Shown: piece after piece, positions 25,076 through 35,300 of the stretch
How positions within the stretch are numbered: the first letter of the stretch is position 1
Layout: the number at the start of each line of letters is the position of its first letter
DNA from: Virgibacillus_P tibetensis
GTDB lineage: Bacteria > Bacillota > Bacilli > Bacillales > Amphibacillaceae
DNA: 64,000 nt
Assembly: GCF_036026595.1 (NCBI RefSeq)
Contig: NZ_JARZFX010000001.1
Span: 744,001-808,000, forward strand
Direction: 5' to 3'
Notes under the pieces: generated by a model
Seen by the model: the letters and a program-made list of their open reading frames with translations, nothing else
Told to the model about the DNA's origin: nothing
Database searches by the model: none
Translations under genes and position numbers: made by a program

Positions 25076-25921
25076 TTATTCTGGTGTCTCTAATGTAATG
25101 TTTCCAAGTCTACCTGTACGGAGGTCACGAATAACAATATCGGATACTTTTTCAAAATTGATATTACCGCCACTTTCCAATGCGCCGCGCTGTTTTCCAA
25201 TTTCAACAAATATTTTCAACATATCTTCTTCACCTGGATTGACATTGTATCGTTCTTGAAATGCATTTGGATAATGCTCTTGCATATATCTAACCACAAA
25301 TGCAACTATATCCTGGAGTGACAATAACTGATCTTTAATAGTACCTATTGCTGCTAAACGGTATCCTACTAATTCATCTTCAAATTTCGGCCATAATATC
25401 CCTGGCGTATCAAGCAATTCGAAGTCCTTTTTCACTTTGATCCATAATTGCTGTTTCGTGATACCTGGTCGATCACCTGTTTTTGCTATTTTTTTATTTG
25501 CTAACCGATTGATTAGTGTAGATTTGCCCACATTAGGAATACCAACAATCATAGCTCTGGCAGGTCTTGGATTGATACCCTTTTTAACAAGTTTGTCCAT
25601 TTTTTCCTGCCCAAGCTCCTTAGCTAGTTGAATAACTCGCTTAATATCAGCCTTGTCATTCACATTAACTGCGATTGCCGGGATTTCTTTTTCTTTAAAG
25701 TGTTCAATCCATTTATCTGTTTGTCGATTATCAGCTAAATCTTTTTTCATTAGAACGATCATTTTCGATTTACTCTGCAATACTTGCTGCAGCATCGGAT
25801 TTTGGGATGACAACGGTGCACGGGCATCCACTAGTTCCATAATAAAATCTACTAGCTTTAACTTTTCTTCTACTTCCCGCCTCGCTTTTGCCATGTGACC
25901 TGGAAACCATTGTATTGACAT
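25076..25921 (-). CDS. rbgA: RbgA (YlqF), 50S ribosome assembly GTPase
   Basis: Essential GTPase for late 50S maturation. The 281-aa protein shows the circularly permuted G-motif order of the YlqF/YawG family: G4-like MKKDLADN (about residue 58), then G1 VGIPNVGKSTLINRL (about 124) and G3 LDTPGILWPK (about 173). A C-terminal helical RNA-binding region follows. The N-terminus MSIQWFPGHMAKARREVEE is diagnostic. Confidence 0.97.
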   Translation of the reverse strand: MSIQWFPGHMAKARREVEEKLKLVDFIMELVDARAPLSSQNPMLQQVLQSKSKMIVLMKKDLADNRQTDKWIEHFKEKEIPAIAVNVNDKADIKRVIQLAKELGQEKMDKLVKKGINPRPARAMIVGIPNVGKSTLINRLANKKIAKTGDRPGITKQQLWIKVKKDFELLDTPGILWPKFEDELVGYRLAAIGTIKDQLLSLQDIVAFVVRYMQEHYPNAFQERYNVNPGEEDMLKIFVEIGKQRGALESGGNINFEKVSDIVIRDLRTGRLGNITLETPE

Positions 25922-25936
25922 ATGCTATTCCACCTA

Positions 25937-26494
25937 CTATTCTACAATCTGTATTCGATCAAACGGCCAATAAACTAAATTTGTTCTACCGACAATTTCT
26001 TCTATTGAAATAACACCCAGCATTCTACTATCCGTCGAGTTACTTCTGTTATCTCCTAAAACTAACAGGTGGCCTTCAGGGACAACTTCATGTTCTCCTG
26101 GAAGGTTCTCCAGTGTAAAGTCTGTTGTCAGTGTTTGGTATGATTTCATTTGATCCTTTTGCATTGTTAAAAATGGCTCCTGTACTTCTTCTCCATCAAT
26201 GTACAACACATTATCAATTACTTCAACATGCTCTCCTGGTAGTCCTATGACTCGTTTAATAAAATCTTTTTGAGCAGAGGCATGGAAAACAACAATATCA
26301 TATCGTTCAGGTTCTTTAATAGTATAAATAAATTTATTAACAATCATCTGATCTCTATCATGCAATGTCGGCAGCATAGATGGACCATCTACAACAATAG
26401 GAGCAAACAAAAACATGCGAACAATAAAAGCTAAGCCAAAAGCAATTAACAGTGCCTTAACCCAGTCAAACCATTCACTTTTCTCTTTAGCCAT
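25937..26494 (-). CDS. lepB: Type I signal peptidase
   Basis: Membrane serine protease that removes signal peptides from secreted proteins. The 185-aa product has an N-terminal cytoplasmic tail, one membrane segment (about 12-32, VKALLIAFGLAFIVRMFLF) and the Ser/Lys dyad: Ser in VDGPSMLPTL and Lys in DFIKRVIGLPGEHV. The later conserved box is VLGDNRSNSTDSR. ATG at 26492-26494 has GGAGGGG 5 nt upstream. It sits between rplS and rbgA, separated from rplS by a terminator. Confidence 0.96.
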   Translation of the reverse strand: MAKEKSEWFDWVKALLIAFGLAFIVRMFLFAPIVVDGPSMLPTLHDRDQMIVNKFIYTIKEPERYDIVVFHASAQKDFIKRVIGLPGEHVEVIDNVLYIDGEEVQEPFLTMQKDQMKSYQTLTTDFTLENLPGEHEVVPEGHLLVLGDNRSNSTDSRMLGVISIEEIVGRTNLVYWPFDRIQIVE

Positions 26495-26583
26495 GTATTC
26501 CCCTCCGAACAAAGTACTATATATCTACTCTATAGTTTAAGCTAACAGATCAATAACATACAACTTTGACTTGTAATTAAAAC

Positions 26584-26619
26584 AAAAAGGAGCTTGTGCA
26601 CATTGCCAAGCTCCTTTTT
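26584..26619. terminator. Rho-independent terminator after rplS
   Basis: AAAAAGGAGCTTG and CAAGCTCCTTTTT form a 13-bp stem with a 10-nt loop and T-runs on both strands. It lies 15 bp past the rplS stop. Confidence 0.85.
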
Positions 26620-26633
26620 TGAATAATGTTTTT

Positions 26634-26978
26634 CTATCGACGTTCTTTGATACGTGCTGCTTTACCACGCAGGTTACGAAGATAGTATAACTTCGCACGA
26701 CGCACAATACCACGGCGAGTAACTTCTATTTTTGCGACACGAGGGGAATGTACTGGAAAAGTACGTTCAACACCAACGCCGTAAGATAGTTTTCTTACTG
26801 TAAATGTCTCGCTGATTCCACCATTTTGGCGCTTGATTACAATACCTTCGAATACCTGAATACGCTCACGAGTTCCTTCTACAACTTTAACGTGAACTTT
26901 AACAGTGTCACCTGATCTGAATTCAGGATGATCTGCACGAAGTTGATCTTTTGTTATGTCTTCAATAAGTTTTTGCAT
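26634..26978 (-). CDS. rplS: RplS, 50S ribosomal protein L19
   Basis: Ribosomal protein at the subunit interface. The 114-aa length is typical. It starts with MQKLIEDITKDQLRADHPEF and has the family block ERIQVFEGIVIKRQNGGIS and a basic C-terminus (KLYYLRNLRGKAARIKERR). GGAAGGAGTG precedes ATG. The upstream gap carries an L19-type RNA leader (own entry). Confidence 0.98.
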   Translation of the reverse strand: MQKLIEDITKDQLRADHPEFRSGDTVKVHVKVVEGTRERIQVFEGIVIKRQNGGISETFTVRKLSYGVGVERTFPVHSPRVAKIEVTRRGIVRRAKLYYLRNLRGKAARIKERR

Positions 26979-27075
26979 CTTGCTTCACTCCTTCCAACCA
27001 ATGTTCTTATCTCACTAGGTGACAGCGGAACATCGTCTATGTGGCTTAAGTTATAAACTTAAACACAAGAATAAA
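26979..27075 (-). ncRNA. L19 ribosomal protein leader-like RNA
   Basis: The rplS 5' leader folds into two hairpins on the minus strand: TTAAGTT/AACTTAA (27046-27062), then ATGTTC/GAACAT (27001-27033) enclosing CGCTGTCACC. Their order and the GATGTTCCGCTG and GAACATTGG segments match my recollection of the Firmicute L19 leader family, which lets L19 control its own synthesis. A covariance search would settle it. Confidence 0.65.
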
Positions 27076-27116
27076 TATACCATAATAGGATTATGAGCAC
27101 AACCGTATTCTATAAT

Positions 27117-27845
27117 TTATTCCTTGATTTCATTTAATAGTTTTAACTCTTCATCTGACAATGTTTGCATCTCTAATAAATCTTTACGCCGTTCATACGT
27201 CCTTCTGAGTGATTCCTTTTTACGCCATGCCTCAATTCTCGCATGATCCCCGGATAATAGAACATCAGGCACTTTAAATCCTCTAAACTCAGCAGGTCTT
27301 GTATAATGTGGATGTTCCAGGAATCCTGTTGAAAAGGAATCTTTCGGTGCGGATTCTTCATTTCCCAACACATCGGGAATTAAACGGACAACACTATCCA
27401 CAACAACCATAGCACCTAGTTCTCCACCAGTTAATACATAGTCACCAATAGATATTTCATCTGTAATCAGGTGATCTCTGATTCGCTCGTCAAAGCCTTC
27501 GTAGTGACCGCAGATGAATATCAGGTGTTCTTCTTTTGCCAATTCTTCTGCTTTTTTCTGTGTAAAAGTTTCACCTTGGGGACACATCAGGATTACTCGG
27601 GGAACCGTTGCATTTTTTTGGGTAATAGCATCAACCGCATCAAAAACAGGCTGCGGGGTTAAAACCATTCCTGCTCCCCCACCGTAGGGATAATCATCCA
27701 CTTTCTTGTGCTTGTTCTCTGTATAATCTCGAATGTTAACCAGGTTATAACTGTATCTTTCCTTTTCATGTGCTTTTTTTAATATTGATGAGTTAAAAAC
27801 ACCTGTGATCATTTCCGGAAATAGGGTGAGTACATCAATATGCAT
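27117..27845 (-). CDS. trmD: TrmD, tRNA (guanine37-N1)-methyltransferase
   Basis: SPOUT-family enzyme that methylates G37 next to the anticodon and so prevents frameshifting. The 242-aa protein has the start MHIDVLTLFPEMITGVF, the knot motifs YGGGAGMVLTPQPVFDA and ICGHYEGFDERI, then ISIGDYVLTGGELGAMV. The ATG overlaps the rimM stop by 1 base (TGATG). Confidence 0.98.
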   Translation of the reverse strand: MHIDVLTLFPEMITGVFNSSILKKAHEKERYSYNLVNIRDYTENKHKKVDDYPYGGGAGMVLTPQPVFDAVDAITQKNATVPRVILMCPQGETFTQKKAEELAKEEHLIFICGHYEGFDERIRDHLITDEISIGDYVLTGGELGAMVVVDSVVRLIPDVLGNEESAPKDSFSTGFLEHPHYTRPAEFRGFKVPDVLLSGDHARIEAWRKKESLRRTYERRKDLLEMQTLSDEELKLLNEIKE

Positions 27846-28360
27846 CAGTCAAGCAGTCCTTCCATAGGTTTAATGACTACTTTTTTTCCAGCAATGTCTA
27901 TTTCAGTTACAACCTCTGCAATATAGGGAATTAGTATATCTTTCCCTATTGGTTGCTTAACCACCCAGACATCGTTTGCTCCTGGAGATAAAATCTCAGT
28001 AACAGTACCAAGTTTTTCTTTATTGTTCGTAAAAACGTCACAGCCAATTATTTCGTGATAATAATATTCGTTTGTTTCCAATTCTGTTAACTGATCCTCT
28101 GTAATTTTTAATTCGGACCCTTTAAATTTCTCTACATCATTAATATTATCGTAGCCCTCAAATAGAATAAGTTCAAAACCTTTATTGAGACGACGACTCT
28201 TGACCACCACTTCCATCGGCTCGCTTCCTTCAGAAACTATAAATAGAGTTTCTCCTGCAGCAAAACGCTCTTCAAAGTCACTTATACGTAGTACTTTAAG
28301 CTCTCCGCGTATTCCATGTGTGTTTACAATCTTTCCTACGTTAAACATCTTTTTATTCAT
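27845..28360 (-). CDS. rimM: RimM, 16S rRNA processing protein
   Basis: Helps mature the 30S head domain. The 171-aa product has an N-terminal RimM barrel (FNVGKIVNTHGIRGELKV) and a C-terminal PRC-barrel (YYHEIIGCDVFTNN, then VWVVKQPIGKDILIPYI). ATG at 28358-28360 is chosen with AGGTGA upstream; the open frame extends six codons further and overlaps ylqD. Confidence 0.96.
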   Translation of the reverse strand: MNKKMFNVGKIVNTHGIRGELKVLRISDFEERFAAGETLFIVSEGSEPMEVVVKSRRLNKGFELILFEGYDNINDVEKFKGSELKITEDQLTELETNEYYYHEIIGCDVFTNNKEKLGTVTEILSPGANDVWVVKQPIGKDILIPYIAEVVTEIDIAGKKVVIKPMEGLLD

Positions 28361-28374
28361 TTCATCACCTGCTA

Positions 28375-28761
28375 TCAATCTATTCGGATTACGATATCAT
28401 CTTTAATGACAATCGCTCTTTCCCCCATAATATCATTCCAATGCGAACCCTCTGACACTTCAACAAGAGCTTCAACTTCTTTTTCGGTAATTTCACTGCC
28501 CAGTTCAAGCATATCCAATTGTTCGTTCTTAAAATCGGCAAGCTTAATTTTTTCTTTCCGATTATTGATTTCTTGTTGAAAACGATTCGTTACTTCCTGC
28601 TTCGATATACCTGGTTTATTTTGTAGCTTCCGTTGTTCAAACAGAAGTTGTTGACACTCTTGTTCAAGCCGCATTTTATGATTATGAAAGTTTTCCCTTA
28701 GTTTTTCTTTGCTCTTTTCTGTGACAATTTGTTTGATTAGGACTTTCTTCATTATTTTCAC
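28375..28761 (-). CDS. ylqD: YlqD family protein
   Basis: A 128-aa protein of unknown function always found between khpA and rimM in Bacillaceae. It has a long charged coiled coil (about 20-80) and a short C-terminal beta-rich end (ERAIVIKDDIVIRID). The GTG start is kept because GAGG lies 8 nt upstream and the N-terminus MKIMKKVLIKQIVTEKSK aligns with the family; an ATG three codons on is possible. Confidence 0.9.
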   Translation of the reverse strand: MKIMKKVLIKQIVTEKSKEKLRENFHNHKMRLEQECQQLLFEQRKLQNKPGISKQEVTNRFQQEINNRKEKIKLADFKNEQLDMLELGSEITEKEVEALVEVSEGSHWNDIMGERAIVIKDDIVIRID

Positions 28762-28843
28762 TTTCTATTCCTCACCCTCACAAAACGTCTTATATTCTGT
28801 TTTCCTGAGATGTGTAAAAAGGGAAAGGTATCTCCCTCTCCCT

Positions 28844-29071
28844 TTACATAATATCCAAATAAATTCTCTTTTTAGAATCCGTCTTCGCTGCATAAACAAC
28901 TGTACGGATTGCTTTAGCGATACGTCCATTTTTGCCAATTACCTTTCCAACATCCTCTTGATTAACAGAAAGATGATAAACAATCTTTGTTTCTTCCTCT
29001 GTTTCTGTCACAACAATGTCTTCCGGATGATCAACTAATGACGTAACAATAGATTCTATTAGGGCTTTCAT
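28844..29071 (-). CDS. khpA: KhpA, KH-domain RNA-binding protein
   Basis: Small RNA-binding protein that works with KhpB in Gram-positive bacteria. The 75-aa product is a single KH domain with the loop VIGKNGRIAKAIR (a GxxG-type motif, GKNG) near residues 40-52. It lies between rpsP and ylqD (B. subtilis name YlqC). Confidence 0.95.
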   Translation of the reverse strand: MKALIESIVTSLVDHPEDIVVTETEEETKIVYHLSVNQEDVGKVIGKNGRIAKAIRTVVYAAKTDSKKRIYLDIM

Positions 29072-29085
29072 GATATCACACTACT

Positions 29086-29358
29086 TTACTTTTGATTTTT
29101 CTGGTCGTGGAATTTCTTCATGATGCCTTCTTTTGAGAAAAGATTGCGTACTGTATCACTTGGCTTCGCGCCTTTAGTCATCCAATCAAGAGCTTTATCT
29201 TCATCTATTTTAACTTCAACTGGATTCACAACCGGGTTATATGTTCCGATTTGTTCTATTTGACGTCCGTCTCGAGGAGAACGTGAATCAGCTACGACGA
29301 TACGATAAAATGGATTTCTTTTCGATCCCATACGTTTTAAACGAATTTTAACAGCCAT
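29086..29358 (-). CDS. rpsP: RpsP, 30S ribosomal protein S16
   Basis: Assembly protein of the 30S subunit. The 90-aa product has the standard MAVKIRLKRMGSKRNPFYR N-terminus and RDGRQIEQIGTYNP. It begins the rpsP-khpA-ylqD-rimM-trmD-rplS cluster and has its own promoter. Confidence 0.98.
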   Translation of the reverse strand: MAVKIRLKRMGSKRNPFYRIVVADSRSPRDGRQIEQIGTYNPVVNPVEVKIDEDKALDWMTKGAKPSDTVRNLFSKEGIMKKFHDQKNQK

Positions 29359-29399
29359 TATCTTGCACCTCCAAATATAAATGTTTTACACAATTGTAG

Positions 29400-29428
29400 A
29401 TTCTATCAGAAATCGCAAAGTCTGTAAA
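29400..29428 (-). promoter_or_regulatory. Sigma-A promoter for rpsP
   Basis: Minus strand: TTTACA, 17 bp, TAGAAT, with a TG extension. The predicted start is about 35 nt before rpsP. The remaining gap to ffh shows only a short GTGCA/TGCAC hairpin and no clear terminator. Confidence 0.65.
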
Positions 29429-29594
29429 GTGTTTTTACATTACAACGGAAAAACCAATGAATTTATTTCATTAAATCTCTAAGACTACAAGGCATATTTC
29501 GGTTAATGTTTTGTTGTCTTCAGATCAGTAATCATCTATCCCCCGTGCATACCTGCACTAGTGATATCTTTATCAGGTTGGTTCGCCTTTTACA

Positions 29595-30938
29595 TTACAT
29601 AAATGGAAACTTCATTCCTTTTCCTTTTTTCCCTTTTTGCATATTGGTCATTTGCTTCATCATTTTCTTCATTTCGTCAAACTGCTTTAATAGACGATTT
29701 ACTTGAGAAACTGATGTACCAGACCCTTTTGCAATACGTTTTTTTCGGCTGGCATTCATAAGACCAGGGTCTTGTCTTTCTTTCTTTGTCATCGACTGAA
29801 TAATAGCCTCCACGTGAACAAGTTGTTTCTCATCCAGTTGCGCATTTTTTAGCCCTTTCATTTTATTGGCGCCAGGGATCATCGCCATTAAATCATCTAA
29901 TGGCCCCATATTCTTAACTTGACCCATTTGCTCTAAAAAGTCATCAAAGGTAAACGACATCGTACGCATTTTTTCTTCCAGTTCTTTTACTTGTTTTTCA
30001 TCTACATCAGTTTGTGCTTTTTCAATTAATGACAGAACATCGCCCATTCCGAGTATGCGAGAAGCCATTCGCTCCGGGTGAAATGCCTCCAGTTGATCTA
30101 ATTTCTCACCCATACCAGCAAACTTAATTGGTTTATCAGTTACTTCTTTAATAGATAATGCAGCACCGCCCCTTGTATCTCCATCTAATTTAGTCAGGAC
30201 CACCCCTGTAATATCAAGTTGATCATTAAAACTTTCAGCAACATTTACTGCGTCCTGCCCTGTCATGGCATCAACTACCAGAAAAATTTCATCTGGTTTA
30301 ACATTGCCTTTAATTTGTTGCAATTCATCCATCAGTTCTGTATCTACGTGCAATCTTCCTGCTGTATCAATTATTACATAATCATTGTGGTTTTCCTTAG
30401 CTTTCTCTATTGCTTTTGTTGCTATATCAACTGGTTTTGTATCCGTGCCCATAGAGAAGACAGGTAACTCGAGTTGTTGTCCCAATGTTTCTAATTGATT
30501 AATTGCTGCTGGACGATAGATATCACAGGCAACAAGTAACGGTGATCGATTATGTTTCTTACGCAGCAGATTAGCCAATTTACCTGAAGTAGTCGTTTTA
30601 CCTGCTCCCTGCAAACCTACCATCATAATAACAGTTGGTGATCGTTCAGCAACTGCAATTTTACTGTGTTCCCCGCCCATAAGTTCTGTCAACTCTTCTT
30701 TAACAACCTTAATAACCTGTTGACCTGGCGTTAAACTTTCCATTACTTCTTGCCCTATGGAGCGTTCTTTAATCCGCTTGATCAGATCTTTGACCACTTT
30801 AAAGTTAACGTCAGCTTCAAGTAAAGCCAGGCGTACTTCACGGGTCATTTCCTTAACGTCTTGTTCTGATACTTTACCTTTACCAGTAATCTTCTTGATT
30901 GTACTTTGTAAACGGTCGGCCAAGCCTTCAAATGCCAT
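29595..30938 (-). CDS. ffh: Ffh, signal recognition particle GTPase
   Basis: Recognises signal sequences on ribosomes and targets them to FtsY. The 447-aa protein has the N domain, the G domain with MVGLQGAGKTTTSGKLA, IDTAGRLHVD and TKLDGDTRGGAALS, and a Met-rich M domain ending in KKMMKQMTNMQKGKKGKG. It follows ylxM by 13 bp. Confidence 0.98.
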   Translation of the reverse strand: MAFEGLADRLQSTIKKITGKGKVSEQDVKEMTREVRLALLEADVNFKVVKDLIKRIKERSIGQEVMESLTPGQQVIKVVKEELTELMGGEHSKIAVAERSPTVIMMVGLQGAGKTTTSGKLANLLRKKHNRSPLLVACDIYRPAAINQLETLGQQLELPVFSMGTDTKPVDIATKAIEKAKENHNDYVIIDTAGRLHVDTELMDELQQIKGNVKPDEIFLVVDAMTGQDAVNVAESFNDQLDITGVVLTKLDGDTRGGAALSIKEVTDKPIKFAGMGEKLDQLEAFHPERMASRILGMGDVLSLIEKAQTDVDEKQVKELEEKMRTMSFTFDDFLEQMGQVKNMGPLDDLMAMIPGANKMKGLKNAQLDEKQLVHVEAIIQSMTKKERQDPGLMNASRKKRIAKGSGTSVSQVNRLLKQFDEMKKMMKQMTNMQKGKKGKGMKFPFM

Positions 30939-30951
30939 AGAAGGTGTCCCC

Positions 30952-31275
30952 CTAATCTAATTCTTTTAATTGGTTAATCATGTTTAATAAATCACTAGTA
31001 TCCTCAACTAGTGATTCTTCCATTTGTTTAATAAGTTCAGCACGTTGCTGAAATTTCTTATATAAATATAATTTCTCTTCATAAGATTCAAGCATTGCTT
31101 CTGTTCGTTTAATATTATCATACACAGCTTGCCGCGAAACCTTAATCAACTCCGAAATTTCACCTAAAGAATAATCCTCCAAGTAATACATTTCCATATA
31201 ATTCCGTTGCTTGGGTGTTAGCAATGCATGATAGAAATCAAATAAATAATTAATACGTGTTGTTTTTTCAAGCAT
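30952..31275 (-). CDS. ylxM: YlxM, SRP-associated helix-turn-helix protein
   Basis: Small protein of the YlxM/p13 family that associates with the signal recognition particle. The 107-aa product has a sigma-70 region-4-like HTH (YSLGEISELIKVSRQAVYDN) and a coiled C-terminal half. ATG at 31273-31275 has AAGGGGTG 6 nt upstream; the GTG three codons earlier sits inside the Shine-Dalgarno. Confidence 0.94.
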   Translation of the reverse strand: MLEKTTRINYLFDFYHALLTPKQRNYMEMYYLEDYSLGEISELIKVSRQAVYDNIKRTEAMLESYEEKLYLYKKFQQRAELIKQMEESLVEDTSDLLNMINQLKELD

Positions 31276-31314
31276 ATTGTACACCCCTTGTTAAGTGAAA
31301 TCCCTTTACAATAT

Positions 31315-31344
31315 ATAATAACGAAAGTTCCGTTTCATTGTCAA
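31315..31344 (-). promoter_or_regulatory. Sigma-A promoter for ylxM-ffh
   Basis: Minus strand: TTGACA (perfect), 18 bp, TATTAT. It sits in the gap after ftsY, about 30 nt before ylxM. Confidence 0.65.
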
Positions 31345-31358
31345 GTAGGTTCCGTCTG

Positions 31359-32348
31359 TTATTCATCCAGCATATCAGCAAAAAGTCCATATACAAAAGC
31401 ATGTGCATTAAACTGCTGCAAATCGTTCACTTGTTCACCCAGCCCAACAAATTTTACTGGTATATTTAATTCATTGCGTATTGCCAGTACTATTCCACCT
31501 TTTGCAGTTCCGTCCAGTTTTGTCAGTATAATCCCAGAAACAGACGTAGCTTCAGAAAATGTTTTCGCTTGGTTTAGAGCGTTTTGTCCAGTTGTTGCAT
31601 CCAAAACAAGTAAAACCTCATGTGGAGCGCCTGGAACTTCTCTTTCAATAATACGCTTTACTTTTGCAAGTTCATTCATAAGGTTGACTTTATTTTGGAG
31701 CCTTCCAGCAGTGTCACATAGCAGCACATCGGCTTTACGCGATTTAGCTGCCTTTATACCATCAAAGATTACTGCCGCCGGGTCGCTCCCTGCGCTCTGT
31801 TTGATAACATCTACGCCAGCTCTCTCTCCCCAGACTTCCAATTGCTCTATCGCCCCAGCACGGAACGTATCCCCAGCAGCTAGTACGACTTTTTTTCCTT
31901 GTTGTTTCAATTGATTTGCCAGCTTACCAATAGAGGTTGTTTTCCCTACACCGTTTACGCCAACTACAAGTATTACGGATAGCTCATTTTCTTTAATTGC
32001 TAAACCCTCAATTTGTTCATTGTCATCTCCATAATAAATTTCTACCAGTTTTTCAGATATAACATCTTTTATATCCTTTGTATCCTTAATGTTTTGACGC
32101 TTTACTTCCATTTTTAACTCGTCTATTAAATCCATTACAGTCATTACACCAACATCCGCTGATATAAGTACTTCTTCCAAGTCTTCAAAGAAGTCTTCAT
32201 CAACGCTGCGGTAACGGGCAATTAGATCATTAATTCTGCCTGAGAATGAAGTGCGGCTTTTCTTCATCCCCTCTTTATATTTTAAAGAAACCTCTTCTGT
32301 TTCTTCATTTTGTGTGAATTTATTTTTCAATTTCTGCATAAAACTCAT
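31359..32348 (-). CDS. ftsY: FtsY, SRP receptor GTPase
   Basis: Membrane-associated receptor for the SRP-ribosome complex. The 329-aa length equals B. subtilis. It has a short acidic/basic A region, then the NG domain: VVGVNGVGKTTSIGKLA, CDTAGRLQNK and LTKLDGTAKGGIVLA. ATG at 32346-32348 is chosen with AGGAGG upstream; the open frame extends 11 codons further into smc. It follows smc by 19 bp. Confidence 0.97.
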   Translation of the reverse strand: MSFMQKLKNKFTQNEETEEVSLKYKEGMKKSRTSFSGRINDLIARYRSVDEDFFEDLEEVLISADVGVMTVMDLIDELKMEVKRQNIKDTKDIKDVISEKLVEIYYGDDNEQIEGLAIKENELSVILVVGVNGVGKTTSIGKLANQLKQQGKKVVLAAGDTFRAGAIEQLEVWGERAGVDVIKQSAGSDPAAVIFDGIKAAKSRKADVLLCDTAGRLQNKVNLMNELAKVKRIIEREVPGAPHEVLLVLDATTGQNALNQAKTFSEATSVSGIILTKLDGTAKGGIVLAIRNELNIPVKFVGLGEQVNDLQQFNAHAFVYGLFADMLDE

Positions 32349-32367
32349 TCGTAGAAGCCTCCTAATC

Positions 32368-35300
32368 CTATTGTAATTCAACCAATTCCTTTGTATCTTC
32401 CAGCCTTACGGATACTAACCGTGATACTCCTGATTCTTGCATGGTAACGCCATAGAGTACGTTCGCTTCCTCCATTGTACCTTTCCGGTGCGTAATAACA
32501 ATAAATTGCGTATCCTTACTATACAGCTTTACATATTTTGCAAACCTGGTTACGTTGGCTTCATCCAATGCAGCTTCAACCTCATCCAGCACACAAAAAG
32601 GTACTGGTCGGACACGTAAGATTGCAAACAACAAAGCAATTGCCGTTAGGGCACGTTCTCCACCTGAAAGCAAGCCCAGATGCTGGAGTTTTTTACCAGG
32701 TGGCTGTGCGATAATATCCACTCCAGTGTCTAATAAATTAGCAGGATCAGTTAATTTCAACTCAGCATGTCCCCCGCCAAACAACTGCTTAAAGACTTGC
32801 GTAAACTCTTCTTTTATCTGGGAGAACGTCACGTCGAATCTTTTTTGCATTTCTTCGTCCATCTCTGCAATCACAGCATACATTGTTTCTTTTGCTTCAA
32901 CTAGATCATTCTTTTGTTCTGATAAAAATGTATATCGTTCCGAAATACGCTCAAACTCATCGATAGCACCTAAATTTACTGTGCCTAATCGTTCTATGCT
33001 CAGCTTTAATTGCTTAACAATAGACTCTGCCTCTTCCATCTGTTCCGCTTTTTCATAAGTTTTTTTGGCTTTTTCGAATGTAATTGTATATTCCGTTTGT
33101 AAATGAGAAAGGCGGTTTTCCAACTCAACATCTAAGCGATTAGCTTGAACTTCTGTTTGTTGAATTGTCTGCATCACTTTTTGGTGATTTTTGTTTTCTT
33201 CTTTTAACTCTCTTTCTTTATCTTGCATCAATTGGGTTTTCTCTAATCGTTGAGAACGAGTTTGTTGAATCGTTTGGTTTAATGCAGATTTTTCATTTTT
33301 ATTAGAATGTATAATATGATCAATACCCTCTTCTGTTTCTTCGCTTTTATTGAATGCCAGCAATTCATCCAAATCTAATTTGTATTCATCATATTGTTCT
33401 TGCAGTTCTGTCAGCTGTACCTGAATAACATTCGTTTTTTCCCGTTGGTTTTTTACCCGCTCTTCTTGTTCTGCCAATGCAACTTGGTAATGATGTAAAT
33501 CTGTTTGTAATTGTTCCTGGTTCTCTTTAACTGCTGCCTCTTTATTGGTTAATGTGTCTATTTCTTCTTGTATTTTTATAAGCTGATCTTTGATGTTACT
33601 GAGTTCGTTTGACAGCTGTTCATCTCTTAATTCCAGTTGATCTCTGTCCTGTTGAAATTGTTGCTTATCCTGATCATAGATGGCAAGGTTATCATTTAAT
33701 GCATTTTTCTTCGTCTCTAATTCTCTTAGCACTGTCGTTAGTTCTTGTTGGGATTGCTGTTCAGAAATAATGGATTCTTCCTCTGCCTCTAATTGCTTTT
33801 CCTTTTGACCGAGTAACAGTTTTTGTTCATTAACCTTCTTTTCAAAAGCACTAGCCCTTACCTGAAATTCATTTAACTTTTCTGTGATTTCCTGTAAATC
33901 TTTCTCTCTTGTAAATAAGGATTGGTTTGTTTTCTTTTGTGCCCCACCCGACATGGATCCACCCGGGTTGACTACGTCTCCTTCAAGTGTTACAACACGA
34001 TATCTTCGCATAATAACCTTTGCTAAATCATTAGCATCCTTTAAGGATTTTGCAATGACTACATGCCCCATTAAATGATTTACAGCTTTTTCATGGCGCA
34101 CACTGGATTTCACCAGATCTGCGGCAATGCCTATAAACCCAGGATGATTGTTGATTTTGGTGAGCATATCCTTTGTAATAAACCGCTCTTGTATAGAAGA
34201 CAATGGCAAAAATGTCGCGCGGCCATTATTCGTTTGTTTAAGCCATGTAATTGCGTTACGTGCTGCTTGATCATCGTCAACTACTATATGCTGAGCTTGA
34301 CCACCTAAAACGGTCTCGATAGCAGTAATATATTTCTTGGGAACCTCTATTAACTCGATTAAAGCACCATGCAGGTCTACCAGTTTTTTTTCGTCTCTTG
34401 CTTTAAGAACGGACTTAACACCGTGAAAAAAACCTTGGAAATCTTCTTTCATTTCTTCCAGCATTTCCTTCTTTGATTTTAGCTTTTCAATATATTGATA
34501 ACCTTGATACAGCTTTGACTGCGACTCTTCGTACAGGCCACGTTCCTCTTCAATTTCACTTTTTAACTTTCTTATAGCCGTTTCTTTTTTGATGCAGATC
34601 GTCTTTTGTGTCTCTAAATTCTCTGCGGTTTGTGATACATTCTTTGTTATTTCTTCTCTACGTTTATTCAAGTCCTCAAACTTTACTGTTTGTATGTCTT
34701 TCTTACTAAATAATTGTTGTAGTTGCTGCTGGACAGACTGCTTTTCATTTCGTTTTGCAGCCTGGTTATTAAGGTATTCAATATAGTCCGATTTTAAATC
34801 CTCAATCTTGTTGGCTATTGTTTGATTATCGACTGCTAATTTACCCTGCAATTGTTTTACATCGTGCTGAGTCTTATCTTTTATTACCTGCAACTCAGAT
34901 AATTTTTCTTTTTCTTCAATTAGCTCGTCATGTAACTTACCAATACGAACGGAGCTCTCTCGTTTTTGTGACTCCAGCTTTTCTCTGTTTTCCGCAAAAT
35001 GCTTGGTACGTTCATTTAGAAGTTGTTTTTTTCCTTCATATTGCTCAAGTTGCTGTGTTGTTGTAAGTAGTCTTGTTTGTAAATCATCGATTGCCTCATC
35101 AAGCTTCTGTAAATCCTGTCGTTCGTTTTCTAATCCTGCTTCTTTTTGTTGGATGCGTGTCTTAAGGTTAATTTCACCCATTTTTTCTTGATCTAATTTA
35201 CTTAATAATGCTTTCCATTCACCATGAAGCTGATCAATTTCTGCTATTAAGAAAGCTATTTCCTGCTGCTTCAGCTGTTCTTTTAACTCAATATATTTTT

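Noticed and set aside
29540..29570. Terminator after ffh
   Set aside because: GTGCA/TGCAC gives only a 5-bp stem with no T-run, so no terminator is called.
31288..31914. Long plus-strand open frame (208 codons) antisense to ftsY
   Set aside because: It is a shadow of the ftsY codons, has no plausible ribosome-binding site and no recognisable domain; ftsY on the other strand is certain.
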